Source of the DNA: Paraherbaspirillum soli
Lineage (GTDB): Bacteria > Pseudomonadota > Gammaproteobacteria > Burkholderiales > Burkholderiaceae_D
NCBI RefSeq assembly: GCF_042654985.1
Contig: NZ_JBHSMT010000027.1
Span: 1 to 64,000 of the forward strand
Direction: 5' to 3'
DNA length: 64,000 nt
The notes below the pieces were generated by a model. That model saw only the letters and a program-made list of their open reading frames with translations, made no database searches and was not told the DNA's origin. Made by a program: the position numbers and the translations under genes. Positions 1-7,607 of the stretch are shown piece after piece; positions within the stretch are counted from its first letter, which is position 1; each line of letters starts with the position of its first letter.

Positions 1-84
1 CTGCACGCCGATCACGAGGGGCCGACCCTCATCTTCAATAAAGCATCGCAGCGGCCGATACTTCGGCTTTTGCGTTCTTGACAC
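1..84 (-). CDS. possible partial short protein, 5' end only
   Basis: A 28-codon open frame starts at GTG (84..82) and runs off the left edge without a stop. It lies just downstream of the structured leader described at 88-265, where a coding start would be expected. The visible residues are polar and basic and I recognise no family. The start is uncertain: no clear Shine-Dalgarno sequence precedes this GTG, and in the two sister copies of the leader the gene begins about 50 nt further downstream. The real start could therefore lie beyond the window edge. Confidence 0.25.
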   Translation of the reverse strand, partial: MSRTQKPKYRPLRCFIEDEGRPLVIGVQ

Positions 85-87
85 ACG

Positions 88-265
88 ACGGCAGATGGCA
101 AGGTTGACAGACCGGTACGAACAGGAAAAACCGGCAGCCCGGAGGCTCCTCACCACTGCCGTCCGTAGGGACGTGCAAAGGTGATCGCAAAGACCGCATC
201 GTGCGATCTTTACGCTGTTCGTAGCTCAGGCTGTCAAACCTGGTCCCCCAATGCTGCAGGGACGG
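88..265 (-). ncRNA. structured leader RNA element, copy 1
   Basis: This stretch is homologous to 43707-43891 (minus) and 25031-25224 (plus). Shared blocks on the minus strand are GTCCC...GGGACC near the 5' end, a GGTTTGACAGCCTGA-like block, a GAGCC-tcc-GGGCT hairpin, CTGCCGGT followed by ACCGGTCTG, and CAACCTTGC. The outermost stem, ACGGCAG pairing with CTGCCGT, differs in sequence from the GGGCGG/CCGCCC stem of copy 2 yet still pairs, which indicates a conserved RNA fold. Function is unknown. It precedes whatever gene continues past the left edge. Confidence 0.6.
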
Positions 266-270
266 GAGCG

Positions 271-299
271 ACTATAGACGCTATCAATCGTTAAGGCAA
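271..299 (-). promoter_or_regulatory. sigma70-type promoter of leader copy 1
   Basis: Read on the minus strand, TTGCCT (299..294) and TATAGT (276..271) are separated by exactly 17 bp. The same TATAGT with 17-bp spacing occurs at the head of leader copy 2, and TATCGT with 17-bp spacing heads copy 3. This placement at the 5' end of three homologous elements is the main reason to believe it. Confidence 0.55.
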
Positions 300-334
300 T
301 TATTGGCGTTCTGCTATTTTTGGAGTTGTCGCTG

Positions 335-430
335 GTAGGGCGGATGAGCGCAGCGTTATCCGCCGTTGGATGTGCCACAGGTGTGCGACGCATCCAGAAC
401 GGCGGAAGGCGCTGCGCTTTTCCGCCCTAC
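335..430. repeat. family-A dispersed palindrome
   Basis: An imperfect palindrome of about 96 bp runs from GTAGGGCGGATGAGCG to CTTTTCCGCCCTAC, with a GGATG...CATCC inner pair. The same sequence recurs at 488, 24714, 25506 and 36926, with half or divergent copies at 2132, 16570, 43323 and 47436. It is REP/MITE-like and codes for nothing. Confidence 0.85.
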
Positions 431-487
431 TTGCTATCAATCGCTATGGCAATTATTAGCGTTCTGCTATTTTTGGAGTAGTCGCCG

Positions 488-583
488 GTAGGGCGGATGA
501 GCGCAGCGTTATCCGCCGTTAGATGTCCCACAGGTGTGTGATGCATCCAGAACGGCGGAAGACGCTGCGCTTTTCCGCCCTAC
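488..583. repeat. family-A dispersed palindrome
   Basis: Second full copy of the GTAGGGCGG...CCGCCCTAC palindrome, lying in the second unit of the 153-bp tandem array and nearly identical to the copy at 335. Confidence 0.85.
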
Positions 584-737
584 TTGCTATCAGCGTCCTG
601 CTATTTTTGGAAGCGCCGCCAACGGCTCTACGCGCCATTTGCTTTATCTAGTCCAACTCCTAATATTAAAAAAAGTGAAAGACCTCGCCGCGCCATCAGG
701 ACGAGTGCCGACTTTTCTTTCGATCGAGGAGGCCGCC

Positions 738-2129
738 ATGACGGACCAGATCAAGCAGGTTTATCCGGGTCAAGTCCATTCCACCGCAATTGCCGCCGAT
801 ACCGATGCCGACCGCCGCCGCCTGATTCAAGCCGCCGCGGCGGTCGGCCTGGCCGCCGGTTTCGGCAGTCTGGTGCTGCCGCGCAACGCGCATGCGGCGA
901 AAAAGACCTTGAAGATATTGCAGTGGAACCACTTCGTACCGGGTTACGACAAGTGGTTCGACAATACTTATGTGAAGGAATGGGGGCAGAAAAACGATAC
1001 CGAGGTCATCGTCGATCACGTCGGCATCCCGGCCTTGAGCACGCGCGCCGCGGCCGAGGTGTCGGCGCAGAAAGGCCACGATCTGTTCATGTTCCTGTCG
1101 CCGCCGCCGGTGTATGAGGAACAGGTGATCGACCACCGCGAGATTTACGAAGAGTGCCAGCGCAAGCACGGCAAGCCGGTGCCGCTGGCGGTCAAGAGCA
1201 CCCTCAATCCGAAGACCAAAAAATATTTCGCGTTCTCCGACAGCTTCGTGCCCGATCCGATCAATTACCGCAAGGATCTGTGGGACGAGGTCGGCATGCC
1301 GGCACCCGACAGCTGGGATGACGTGTTGAACGCGGGCCGCAAGATCAAGCAGAAGCGCAACATTCCGGTCGGCATCGGCTTGTCGGCCGAGCTCGACACG
1401 GCGATGGCGATGCGCACGATTTTGTTCGCCTACGGCGGCTCGATCCAGGACGAGCACAGCATGGTGGTATTGAACTCCAAGAACACGCTGGAAGCGCTGA
1501 AGTACGTCAAGGCGCTGTACCAGGAAACCATGACGCCGGAGGTGCTGGCGTGGGACCCGTCGTCCAACAATCGCGCCATGCTGGCCGGTAAGATCTCGCT
1601 CTGCCTGAACGCCATTTCGATCACCCGCGAGGGCGAGAACAAGAACATCCCGGGCACCCCCGACATCTGGCTGACCCAGGCGCTGCAAGGCCCGGTGCGG
1701 CGGATCGCGATGGAGCACGTGATGGATTGCTACGTGATCTGGAAATTTGCCGAAAACATCGGCGGCGCGAAGAAGTTCCTGGTCGACTATATCGACAATT
1801 TCCGGCAGGGCTTCCTGGGTAGCGAGTTCTACAATTTCCCGTGCTTCCCCGGCACCGTGCCCGACCTGCAAAAGTTGATCGCCGACGATCCCAAGGCCCA
1901 GCCGCACGACAAGTACAAAGTGCTAGGCACGCTGATGAACCAGGCCACCAACGTCGGCTACCCCGGCTACGCCAACGCCGCCACCGACGAGATCTTCAAC
2001 ACCTGGGTGCTCAACACCATGTTCGCCAAGGCCGCCACCGGCGATGAGACACCGGAGAACGCGATGCGGCAGGCGGAAGTCGCGTGCAAGCAGATTTTTG
2101 CGAAATGGCGGGAACGGGGCTTGGTGTGA
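738..2129 (+). CDS. ABC sugar-type substrate-binding protein, exported
   Basis: This 463-residue protein would capture a substrate, probably a sugar or related polyol, in the periplasm and deliver it to the importer encoded just downstream. The N-terminus carries an RRR (26-28) followed by an Ala/Gly-rich hydrophobic stretch and an AHA cleavage site near 53. That is a Tat-like signal, though Sec export is also possible. The mature part has the family-1 solute-binding layout, including a WDEVGMPAPDSWDD segment. The ATG at 738 is chosen because GAGGAGG sits just upstream; a longer open frame reaching back to 534 runs through the palindromic repeats and is not coding. The ATPase begins 530 bp later behind a repeat-filled gap. 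The substrate cannot be told from sequence. Confidence 0.85.
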   Translation: MTDQIKQVYPGQVHSTAIAADTDADRRRLIQAAAAVGLAAGFGSLVLPRNAHAAKKTLKILQWNHFVPGYDKWFDNTYVKEWGQKNDTEVIVDHVGIPALSTRAAAEVSAQKGHDLFMFLSPPPVYEEQVIDHREIYEECQRKHGKPVPLAVKSTLNPKTKKYFAFSDSFVPDPINYRKDLWDEVGMPAPDSWDDVLNAGRKIKQKRNIPVGIGLSAELDTAMAMRTILFAYGGSIQDEHSMVVLNSKNTLEALKYVKALYQETMTPEVLAWDPSSNNRAMLAGKISLCLNAISITREGENKNIPGTPDIWLTQALQGPVRRIAMEHVMDCYVIWKFAENIGGAKKFLVDYIDNFRQGFLGSEFYNFPCFPGTVPDLQKLIADDPKAQPHDKYKVLGTLMNQATNVGYPGYANAATDEIFNTWVLNTMFAKAATGDETPENAMRQAEVACKQIFAKWRERGLV

Positions 2130-2131
2130 TT

Positions 2132-2193
2132 GATGTGCCGCATGCGTTTGACGCATTTGAAACGGCGGAAGGCGCTGCGCTTTTCCGCCCTAC
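2132..2193. repeat. family-A palindrome, right half
   Basis: Only the GGATG...GGCGGAAGGCGCTGCGC...CCGCCCTAC half of family A is present, immediately after the stop codon of the binding-protein gene. Confidence 0.75.
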
Positions 2194-2453
2194 GACCCAA
2201 TGAACGGACCACGGAGCGCCGAGGGGTTGTTTTTGACGTTGAATTCCGCATTGGGACGCTGCCAAATGAGCCGACTGTTAGCCGGGAATTGTGGGAAGAC
2301 ATGTTTGAGCCGCAGGCGAGTTTGTCTTCACACCCGGCTGATAGGCGGCGCAGTTTTATCTATTGCGGGACAGAGTTAAGCGTAGCGGTACTCTGTCCTC
2401 AACTGACTAGGAGACCGAAGGGAAGGCAGTGGCTTGCGGTCGCCTTTTCTTTG

Positions 2454-2487
2454 CTTCCTTTCTTTTGGCGAAGCAAAAGAAAGGAAG
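2454..2487. repeat. inverted repeat, CTTCCTTTCTTTTG type
   Basis: CTTCCTTTCTTTTG is followed by GCGAAG and then its exact complement CAAAAGAAAGGAAG, making a 14-bp stem. It lies in the 2130-2660 gap. Apart from the family-A half copy, this repeat and the next one, I see nothing coding in that gap. Confidence 0.8.
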
Positions 2488-2567
2488 TCGCCGTCAGGGC
2501 GAAAAGCTGAGCGCGCCAAGACAACTGCAAACCAAAACAACCCTCGGCGCTCCGTAGCCCGTCAAAA

Positions 2568-2618
2568 GGGGTCAGAGTAATTTTCGTCAAACAGCCGACG
2601 AAAAAAAACTCTGACCCC
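2568..2618. repeat. inverted repeat, GGGGTCAGAGT type
   Basis: GGGGTCAGAGT and ACTCTGACCCC form the outer stem, with TTCGTC...GACGAA inside it. It ends 42 bp before the ATPase start and could act as a transcript hairpin between the binding-protein gene and the rest of the transporter. Confidence 0.8.
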
Positions 2619-2660
2619 ATTTGACTGCTTTTTTGAACAAGAACGCGCGAAGACACCACC

Positions 2661-3692
2661 ATGTCCACCGTAGAAACCCGCGCAATCACCAAGCGCTTCG
2701 ACGGCAGCAACGCCGTCGACGGCATCGACCTGGCCGTGCGCGAGGCCGAGTTCCTGGTGCTGCTGGGCCCATCCGGCTCCGGCAAAACCACCCTGCTGCG
2801 CATGATCGCCGGACTGGAAACGCCGACCTCGGGCGAGATCCTGGTCGACGGCCGCATCGTCACCGAGCTGCCGCCGCGGGCGCGCAAGATGGCGATGGTG
2901 TTCCAGAGCTACGCGCTGTACCCGCATCTGAGCGTGTTCGACAACATCGCGTTTCCGCTGGCCGCGCAACGCATGCAGCGCGACGCCATCGCCCAAAAAG
3001 TGGACTGGGCCGCCACCCTGTTCGGCATCGCCCACCTGCTGGCCCGCAAGCCGCGCCAACTGTCCGGCGGCGAACGGCAACGGGTGGCGCTGGCGCGCGC
3101 GGTGGTGCGCGAGCCGGTAGCGTTTTTGCTGGACGAACCGCTGTCCAACCTGGACGCCAAACTCAGGACCTCGGCCCGCGACGAGTTGCAGCAGTTCCAG
3201 CGGCGCCTGGCGACCACCACGATTTACGTCACCCACGATCAGATCGAGGCGCTCGGCCTGGGCGACCGCGTCGCCATCCTCGACCACGGCCGCATCCATC
3301 AGCTCGGCACGCCGCAGCAGGTGTACGAGCATCCGGCCGATATCTTCGTCGCCACCTTCATCGGCTCGCCGCCGATGAACCTGGTCGAGACCGACGGCGC
3401 GTTGATCGGCTTCCGGCCCGAGCATTTCTTGCCGCGCGCCGCGTACCCGGCCGACGCCGCATTGAGCCCCTTGCCCTTGCATGTCACGCGAATCGAGAAC
3501 CTGGGTTCGGACCGCCTGGTGTACGGCATGCTGCAGCCGCCGCTGCCGCCGGTCAAAGCCATCTCGCGCATTCCGTGCACGGTCACCGTCCCGCTCGAGA
3601 CCGGCCGCGATTATGGTTTTGTGGTGCCGCGGCGCGAGCTGCGGCGCTTCGACCCGGTATCGGGATTGCGCCTGGGAGCGGCATTGCCATGA
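2661..3692 (+). CDS. ABC transporter ATP-binding subunit (MalK/UgpC type)
   Basis: This 343-residue ATPase would power the sugar-type importer. Walker A GPSGSGKT is at 36-43, the signature LSGGE at 134-138, Walker B LLDEP at 156-160 and the H-loop TH at 191-192. After about residue 235 comes the regulatory C-terminal extension with TOBE-like content, as in MalK and UgpC. Its stop overlaps the start of the first permease (ATGA at 3689), so the two are translationally coupled. It is typical of carbohydrate importers in which one ATPase serves two permeases. Confidence 0.9.
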   Translation: MSTVETRAITKRFDGSNAVDGIDLAVREAEFLVLLGPSGSGKTTLLRMIAGLETPTSGEILVDGRIVTELPPRARKMAMVFQSYALYPHLSVFDNIAFPLAAQRMQRDAIAQKVDWAATLFGIAHLLARKPRQLSGGERQRVALARAVVREPVAFLLDEPLSNLDAKLRTSARDELQQFQRRLATTTIYVTHDQIEALGLGDRVAILDHGRIHQLGTPQQVYEHPADIFVATFIGSPPMNLVETDGALIGFRPEHFLPRAAYPADAALSPLPLHVTRIENLGSDRLVYGMLQPPLPPVKAISRIPCTVTVPLETGRDYGFVVPRRELRRFDPVSGLRLGAALP

Positions 3693-4597
3693 AGCCGGAT
3701 GCTGAGCTGCAGCATAGGCTTGAGGACGAGCGCTGGCTGGGCCGCATGATGCTGGCGCCGGCGGTGATTTACATCGTGCTGCTGGTCGGCTTTCCGTTTC
3801 TGCTGTCGATTTATTACAGCTTGTCGGACGCCACGGTCGGCAGCCGGGTTCTGCATTTCGTCGGCCTGGAAAACTTCCGCCGCATCCTCGACAGCGCCGC
3901 CTTCTGGCGTTCGCTGCGCAATGCGCTGGTGTTCACCTTGCTGTCGCAGCTGCTGGTGGTGGTGTTGGCGAAGATCCTGGCGATGGCGCTGGTCGGCGAT
4001 TTTCGCGGCAAGTGGCTGGTGCGGCTGTTGATCCTGCTGCCGTGGGTGGCGCCGATCTCGCTGGGGACCATCGGCTGGCTGTGGATCTTCGATCCGGTAT
4101 ACAGCATCATCAACTGGAGCTTGCGCGCGCTCGGTTTGCTCGGCCCGAACAGCTGGCCGATCTGGCTCGGCCAGCCGAACCTGGCGATGGCGTCGATCAT
4201 CCTGGTCGACGTCTGGCGCTTGCTGCCGCTGGCGACGGTGATCATCCTGGCCGGCTTGAGCGGCATCCCGCAGGATATCCACGACGCCGCGGCGATGGAT
4301 GGCGCCGGCTTCTGGCGGCACCTGTTCCGCATCAATATTCCGCTGGTGATGCCGGTGATGCTGGTGGCGCTGCTGTTCGGCATCGTGTTCACGTTCACCG
4401 ACATGATCATCGTCTTTGTGCTGACCCGCGGCGGGCCGTACGACACGACGCAAGTGCTGGCCAGCCTGGCGTTCTTCACCGGCATCCAGGGCGGCGACTT
4501 GGCCGCGGGGGCGGCGATTTCGCTGTTCCTGTTCCCGCTGCTGGTGGCGGTCGTGGTGCTGCTGCTGAGTGTGGCGCGCCGGATAGAGGTGACCTGA
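3689..4597 (+). CDS. ABC sugar permease, MalF/UgpA type
   Basis: This 302-residue inner-membrane permease has about six hydrophobic segments, beginning at about residue 20 (LAPAVIYIVLLVGFPFLL). The EAA loop that docks on the ATPase reads DAAAMDGAGFWRHLFRINIP near residue 205. It starts at the ATG inside the ATGA overlap with the ATPase gene. A longer frame from 2621 reads antisense-like sequence through the ATPase and is not real upstream of 3689. It forms the channel together with the permease at 4737. Confidence 0.9.
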   Translation: MKPDAELQHRLEDERWLGRMMLAPAVIYIVLLVGFPFLLSIYYSLSDATVGSRVLHFVGLENFRRILDSAAFWRSLRNALVFTLLSQLLVVVLAKILAMALVGDFRGKWLVRLLILLPWVAPISLGTIGWLWIFDPVYSIINWSLRALGLLGPNSWPIWLGQPNLAMASIILVDVWRLLPLATVIILAGLSGIPQDIHDAAAMDGAGFWRHLFRINIPLVMPVMLVALLFGIVFTFTDMIIVFVLTRGGPYDTTQVLASLAFFTGIQGGDLAAGAAISLFLFPLLVAVVVLLLSVARRIEVT

Positions 4598-4599
4598 AG

Positions 4600-4715
4600 C
4601 ACCTCTAAAAACCTACTGCGCGGCCCAATCTCGGGGCTGCGATGCTCGCTGTACCTCCGTACAGCTGTGCTTCTCGCCCCGACCTTGAGCCGCTCGCTAC
4701 GGTTTTTAGAGGCGC
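4600..4715. repeat. family-B dispersed palindrome
   Basis: A 116-bp inverted repeat runs from CCTCTAAAAACCTACTGCGCGG to CGCTACGGTTTTTAGAGG, with an inner GTACCTCCGTAC and CTCGGGGC...GCCCCGA. Close copies sit at 6579, 33030 and 61280. Here it separates the two permease genes of one transporter. Confidence 0.85.
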
Positions 4716-4736
4716 TTACATAAGGGGCAATATGAA

Positions 4737-5591
4737 ATGCATATGACACCAACCAGCTGGAAGCGCCTGGCCGCGCGCGGCGGCCATTTCGGCATCGTCG
4801 CCGCGTTCACGGCGTTCTGCACTTTTCCGTTTTACTGGATGCTGATCACCACCTTCAAGGACATCCACGACTTGATCAACACGGCCAACAATCCTTTCCT
4901 GTTCAACATTGCGCCGACCTTGGACAACCTGCGGGTACTGCTGTTCGATACGCAATTCGTGCGCTGGATGCTCAATACGCTGGGGGTCGGCGTCGCCGTC
5001 GTGCTCGTCACGCTGCTGCTGGCGGTGCCGGCGGGCTACAGCCTGGCGCGGCTGTCGGGGCGCTGGGGGCGGCAACTGGCGATCGGGATCTTCCTGACTT
5101 ACCTGATTCCGCCGACCATCCTGTTCATCCCGTTCTCGCGCATCATCGGCGCACTCGGGCTGCAGGATTCACTGTGGTCGCTGGTGCTGGTCTACCCCAG
5201 CTTCACGGTGCCCTTCTGCACCTGGCTGATGATGGGCTTCTTCAAGGCGGTGCCGCGCGACATCGAGGAGGCGGCGATGATGGATGGCTTGAGCCGCTTC
5301 GGCGCGTTCCTGAAAGTGGCGGTGCCGGTGTCGTCGGCCGGGATACTGACGGTGGTGATTTTCACGCTGACCTTGGTGATGCAGGAGTTCATCTACGCCC
5401 TGACCTTCATCACCAGTTCGTCGCAATACACGGTCAGCGTCGGCGTGCCGACTTTCCTGGTGCGCGGCGACGTCTATTTCTGGGGCTCGCTGATGGGAGC
5501 TTGCCTGATCGTCAGCGTGCCGATTGCGGTGCTGTACAACTTCTTCGTCGATCGTTTCGTGGCGGGATTTACGGTGGGTACCGTGAAGTGA
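4737..5591 (+). CDS. ABC sugar permease, MalG/UgpE type
   Basis: This 284-residue second permease of the importer has an N-terminal membrane segment near 17-38 and several more. The EAA loop reads EEAAMMDGLSRFGAFLKVAV around residue 180. The start at 4737 follows AAGGGGC about ten bases upstream; ATG 4743 is equally possible. It is separated from its partner permease by a family-B palindrome, but orientation and pairing leave little doubt that it belongs to the same operon. Confidence 0.9.
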   Translation: MHMTPTSWKRLAARGGHFGIVAAFTAFCTFPFYWMLITTFKDIHDLINTANNPFLFNIAPTLDNLRVLLFDTQFVRWMLNTLGVGVAVVLVTLLLAVPAGYSLARLSGRWGRQLAIGIFLTYLIPPTILFIPFSRIIGALGLQDSLWSLVLVYPSFTVPFCTWLMMGFFKAVPRDIEEAAMMDGLSRFGAFLKVAVPVSSAGILTVVIFTLTLVMQEFIYALTFITSSSQYTVSVGVPTFLVRGDVYFWGSLMGACLIVSVPIAVLYNFFVDRFVAGFTVGTVK

Positions 5592-5696
5592 TGGCGGCCG
5601 GGGATGAGAATTGTCCTAAATTGTTGTAATCTTGTTGCTGCACTGCAAGCTGCCTGACCTTGATTTTTCTTCCCAATATTGCGAGGAATTTCCAGC

Positions 5697-6209
5697 ATGC
5701 TATCCACTTCTTCTTCGATGCCGAGCGGGATTTCGCTGCGGCCCGCCACCGCCGCCGATCAGCCCTTCCTGCAAACCCTGTACCGCTCCGCCCGCCCCGA
5801 TTTGCAGTTGATCGACGGCGAACAGGATCTGATCGAAACGGTGGTCACGCAGCAGTACGCGGCCCAGCTGCAAGGCGCGGGCGAGAGCTATCCGAACGCG
5901 ATGCACTTCGTCATTGAAAAAACCCAGCACAGCATCGGTGGCCTGGTAGTCGATTTCGGCCACAACGAAGTGCGCGTGATCTACGTCGCCTTCATTCCCA
6001 CGGCGCGCGGCTTCGGCTACGGCAAGGCGATCCTGCAAGGGGTGCAGCAAGCCGCCGCCAGCAGCCATTGCCCGGTGGCGGCCGTGGTCTGGCACAACAA
6101 CCCCGGCGCCAAGCGGATTTACCTGGAGCTGGGCTTCCAGGTCGAAGAATCGCAATTGCTGGCCGAGCGGCTGGTGTGGTATCCGGGCGCGCAGCAGCGG
6201 GCGAGCTAG
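5697..6209 (+). CDS. GNAT-family N-acetyltransferase
   Basis: This 170-residue protein would move an acetyl group from acetyl-CoA to an amine on an unknown substrate. The acetyl-CoA pyrophosphate loop is visible as ARGFGYGKA (103-111), after a beta-strand pair reading VRVIYVAFIP, and the C-terminal AKRIYLELGF is typical of the fold. The ATG at 5697 is chosen because GCGAGGAA lies about ten bases upstream; a TTG at 5679 is a weaker alternative. It faces the DUF6916-like and tail-collar genes tail to tail. As far as I recall, this trio recurs together in other genomes outside prophages, so they may form one functional unit. Confidence 0.8.
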   Translation: MLSTSSSMPSGISLRPATAADQPFLQTLYRSARPDLQLIDGEQDLIETVVTQQYAAQLQGAGESYPNAMHFVIEKTQHSIGGLVVDFGHNEVRVIYVAFIPTARGFGYGKAILQGVQQAAASSHCPVAAVVWHNNPGAKRIYLELGFQVEESQLLAERLVWYPGAQQRAS

Positions 6210-6526
6210 TTGAAGACCATCTGAAAATACGCGACAGCCGGATCGCGCCCCAACGCGGCCACCCGGGAAACGTAGATCCCATCCACCCGCCCCAATGTCC
6301 CCAGGTCCATCGCGCACGGCCCTTCGACAAATGCGGTGGCTTGCTGCGCGGTCAAGCTGACCGAAAACGGCATCCGCTGCGCATCCCCGGCATACGGGTT
6401 GCGCGACTGCGGCTTGCTGGTCACGCAATCGACCAGGACCGGCAGCGTGCTGCCGTCGGTCAGATACAGGTCGCACACGGTGCCGCTCAAAGAACTGAAA
6501 TGCGAGGCTTCAACAAGTTCTAGCAT
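6206..6526 (-). CDS. DUF6916-like small protein
   Basis: This 106-residue soluble protein has no signal or membrane segment. It starts with MLELVEASHFSSL, and its short beta-rich body resembles the DUF6916 family, whose function is unknown to me. The call is from pattern memory. Its 3' end overlaps the end of the acetyltransferase gene by four bases. The ATG at 6526 is chosen because the longer frame to 6610 runs into the family-B palindrome. It lies downstream of the tail-collar gene, with the palindrome between them. Confidence 0.6.
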   Translation of the reverse strand: MLELVEASHFSSLSGTVCDLYLTDGSTLPVLVDCVTSKPQSRNPYAGDAQRMPFSVSLTAQQATAFVEGPCAMDLGTLGRVDGIYVSRVAALGRDPAVAYFQMVFN

Positions 6527-6578
6527 GGGTTTTATGAGATAGGTAATGGGGTTTGCCGTGACACGCACAGCACTCAAG

Positions 6579-6697
6579 GCGCCTCTAGAAACCGTAGCGA
6601 GCAGGCCCAAGGTCGGGGACGAGAAGCGCAGCTGTACTGAAGTACAGCGAGCATCGCAACCCCCGAGATTGGGCCGCGCAGTAGGTTTATAGAGGCG
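6579..6697. repeat. family-B dispersed palindrome
   Basis: Same element as at 4600, in the opposite orientation. It fills the whole gap between the stop of the tail-collar gene (6698) and the DUF6916-like gene. Confidence 0.85.
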
Positions 6698-7294
6698 TCA
6701 ATTACGAGGGGGGAAGACGCCGACTAGCGCGATGCTGAAATTCAGCACCAAAAACGGGTTCATGATGGCAGTCGGCAAGCTGCTGCCGGTGATGCCGTTG
6801 ATTACCGCGCCACCGCCGCCGCCATTGACGCCGCCCAGCGGGATGGAAGGAGCCGGGGTCGAGGTGGCCCAGATGGCGGCGCTCGATGGTCCCCCGGGCG
6901 AGCCGGCCAGGACGTTATTGGTGGCGGTCGGCACGATCGTATTGCCCGCCGTGTTGCTGGACACGTTGTAGGCGCTGCCTCCCGACGGCGTGAACGTTGC
7001 CACGTGCGTGTGGGCCGGCATATTGCCGACCAACAGCGTCACATCTTCCGTGCCGGAAGCTTCGCCGATCACGCGCGGCGTCAGGCCCAGGCCGGCTCCT
7101 TGCGAAATCGGCAGCCGCCCTTGCAGATTGGGCAACTGGAACACCCTTACCCCGTCGCCGCCGTAGTGCGTGCCCAGCAGCGAAAACAGCGCCGAGTATT
7201 GAGCAATGCCGAGCGTTTGCCCGGAACAGGTTTGCCAGCCCAGAGGGGCAAAGTCGAAGCCGAAGGTCATGATGCTGCCCACAAACACTTCCAT
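6698..7294 (-). CDS. phage-tail-collar domain protein (microcystin-dependent protein type)
   Basis: This 198-residue protein opens with the tail-collar signature (FVGSIMTFGFDFAPLGWQTC). That is followed by GQTLGIAQYSALFSLLGTHYGG and the LPNLQGRLPISQG motif that marks collar domains. A Gly/Ser/Thr-rich beta segment with MPAHTH follows, and the C-terminus is hydrophobic. In phages such domains form tail tips. In bacteria, free-standing copies of this size are usually encoded beside DUF6916 and acetyltransferase genes, as here, and their role is unclear. AAGGAG lies seven bases before the ATG. No other phage genes are nearby, so I do not call a prophage. Confidence 0.85.
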   Translation of the reverse strand: MEVFVGSIMTFGFDFAPLGWQTCSGQTLGIAQYSALFSLLGTHYGGDGVRVFQLPNLQGRLPISQGAGLGLTPRVIGEASGTEDVTLLVGNMPAHTHVATFTPSGGSAYNVSSNTAGNTIVPTATNNVLAGSPGGPSSAAIWATSTPAPSIPLGGVNGGGGGAVINGITGSSLPTAIMNPFLVLNFSIALVGVFPPRN

Positions 7295-7439
7295 GGGAGT
7301 CTCCTTAATAAAGAGTCATGCGTGAGTTTGTACATCGCCGGGGGGACCATTTTCTATTTACTTGCAGAAACAGTTGAGCAGGAATGCGGCGCTTTTACAA
7401 GGTCAGGTTGCACAATTTATGAGCAGAAACCTATCAACT

Positions 7440-7469
7440 TTGACAGCTGGATTAATGGTTGAAATATGC
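7440..7469 (+). promoter_or_regulatory. possible promoter of the sulfotransferase/adhesin block
   Basis: TTGACA (7440-7445) is followed after 17-18 bp by AATATG/ATATGC. It is the only good -35 match in the 313-bp gap 7295-7607, which is AT-richer than its surroundings and otherwise shows no gene. The -10 is poor, so this is tentative. Confidence 0.3.
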
Positions 7470-7607
7470 ACTCCTTGCTCTCAATCCGGATTTTGCATTG
7501 CGGCAAAAATTTACTTGGCACAGCTAGTTTGCTTGCTCCGGACTTCGTGTAACATTTCCCATGAGAAATAACATGTGCGATGTCAATCGGCGTTGGGAGG
7601 CACTGTT

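Larger units (their letters stand above)
281..620. repeat. 153-bp tandem direct repeat, about 2.2 copies
   Basis: The block beginning CTATCAATCG recurs at 281, 434 and (shortened) 587, exactly 153 bp apart. Each unit holds a CTGCTATTTTTGGA motif, and the first two also hold a complete family-A palindrome. The first unit begins inside the promoter of leader copy 1. The array fills the space upstream of the ABC transporter; I see no gene in 85-737. Confidence 0.8.

Noticed and set aside
335..583. Palindromic repeats considered as insertion sequences
   Set aside because: No transposase frame and no consistent target duplications; size and spread fit REP/MITE-like elements.
534..737. N-terminal extension of the binding protein
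   Set aside because: The extra codons come from repeat sequence, whereas ATG 738 has a strong ribosome site and begins a normal export signal.
2130..2510. 126-codon frame between binding protein and ATPase genes
   Set aside because: It begins inside a palindromic repeat and reads through another inverted repeat; the product has no recognisable features.
6698..7294. Tail-collar gene considered as part of a prophage
   Set aside because: No capsid, portal, integrase or lysis genes lie nearby, and free-standing collar proteins are known in bacteria.
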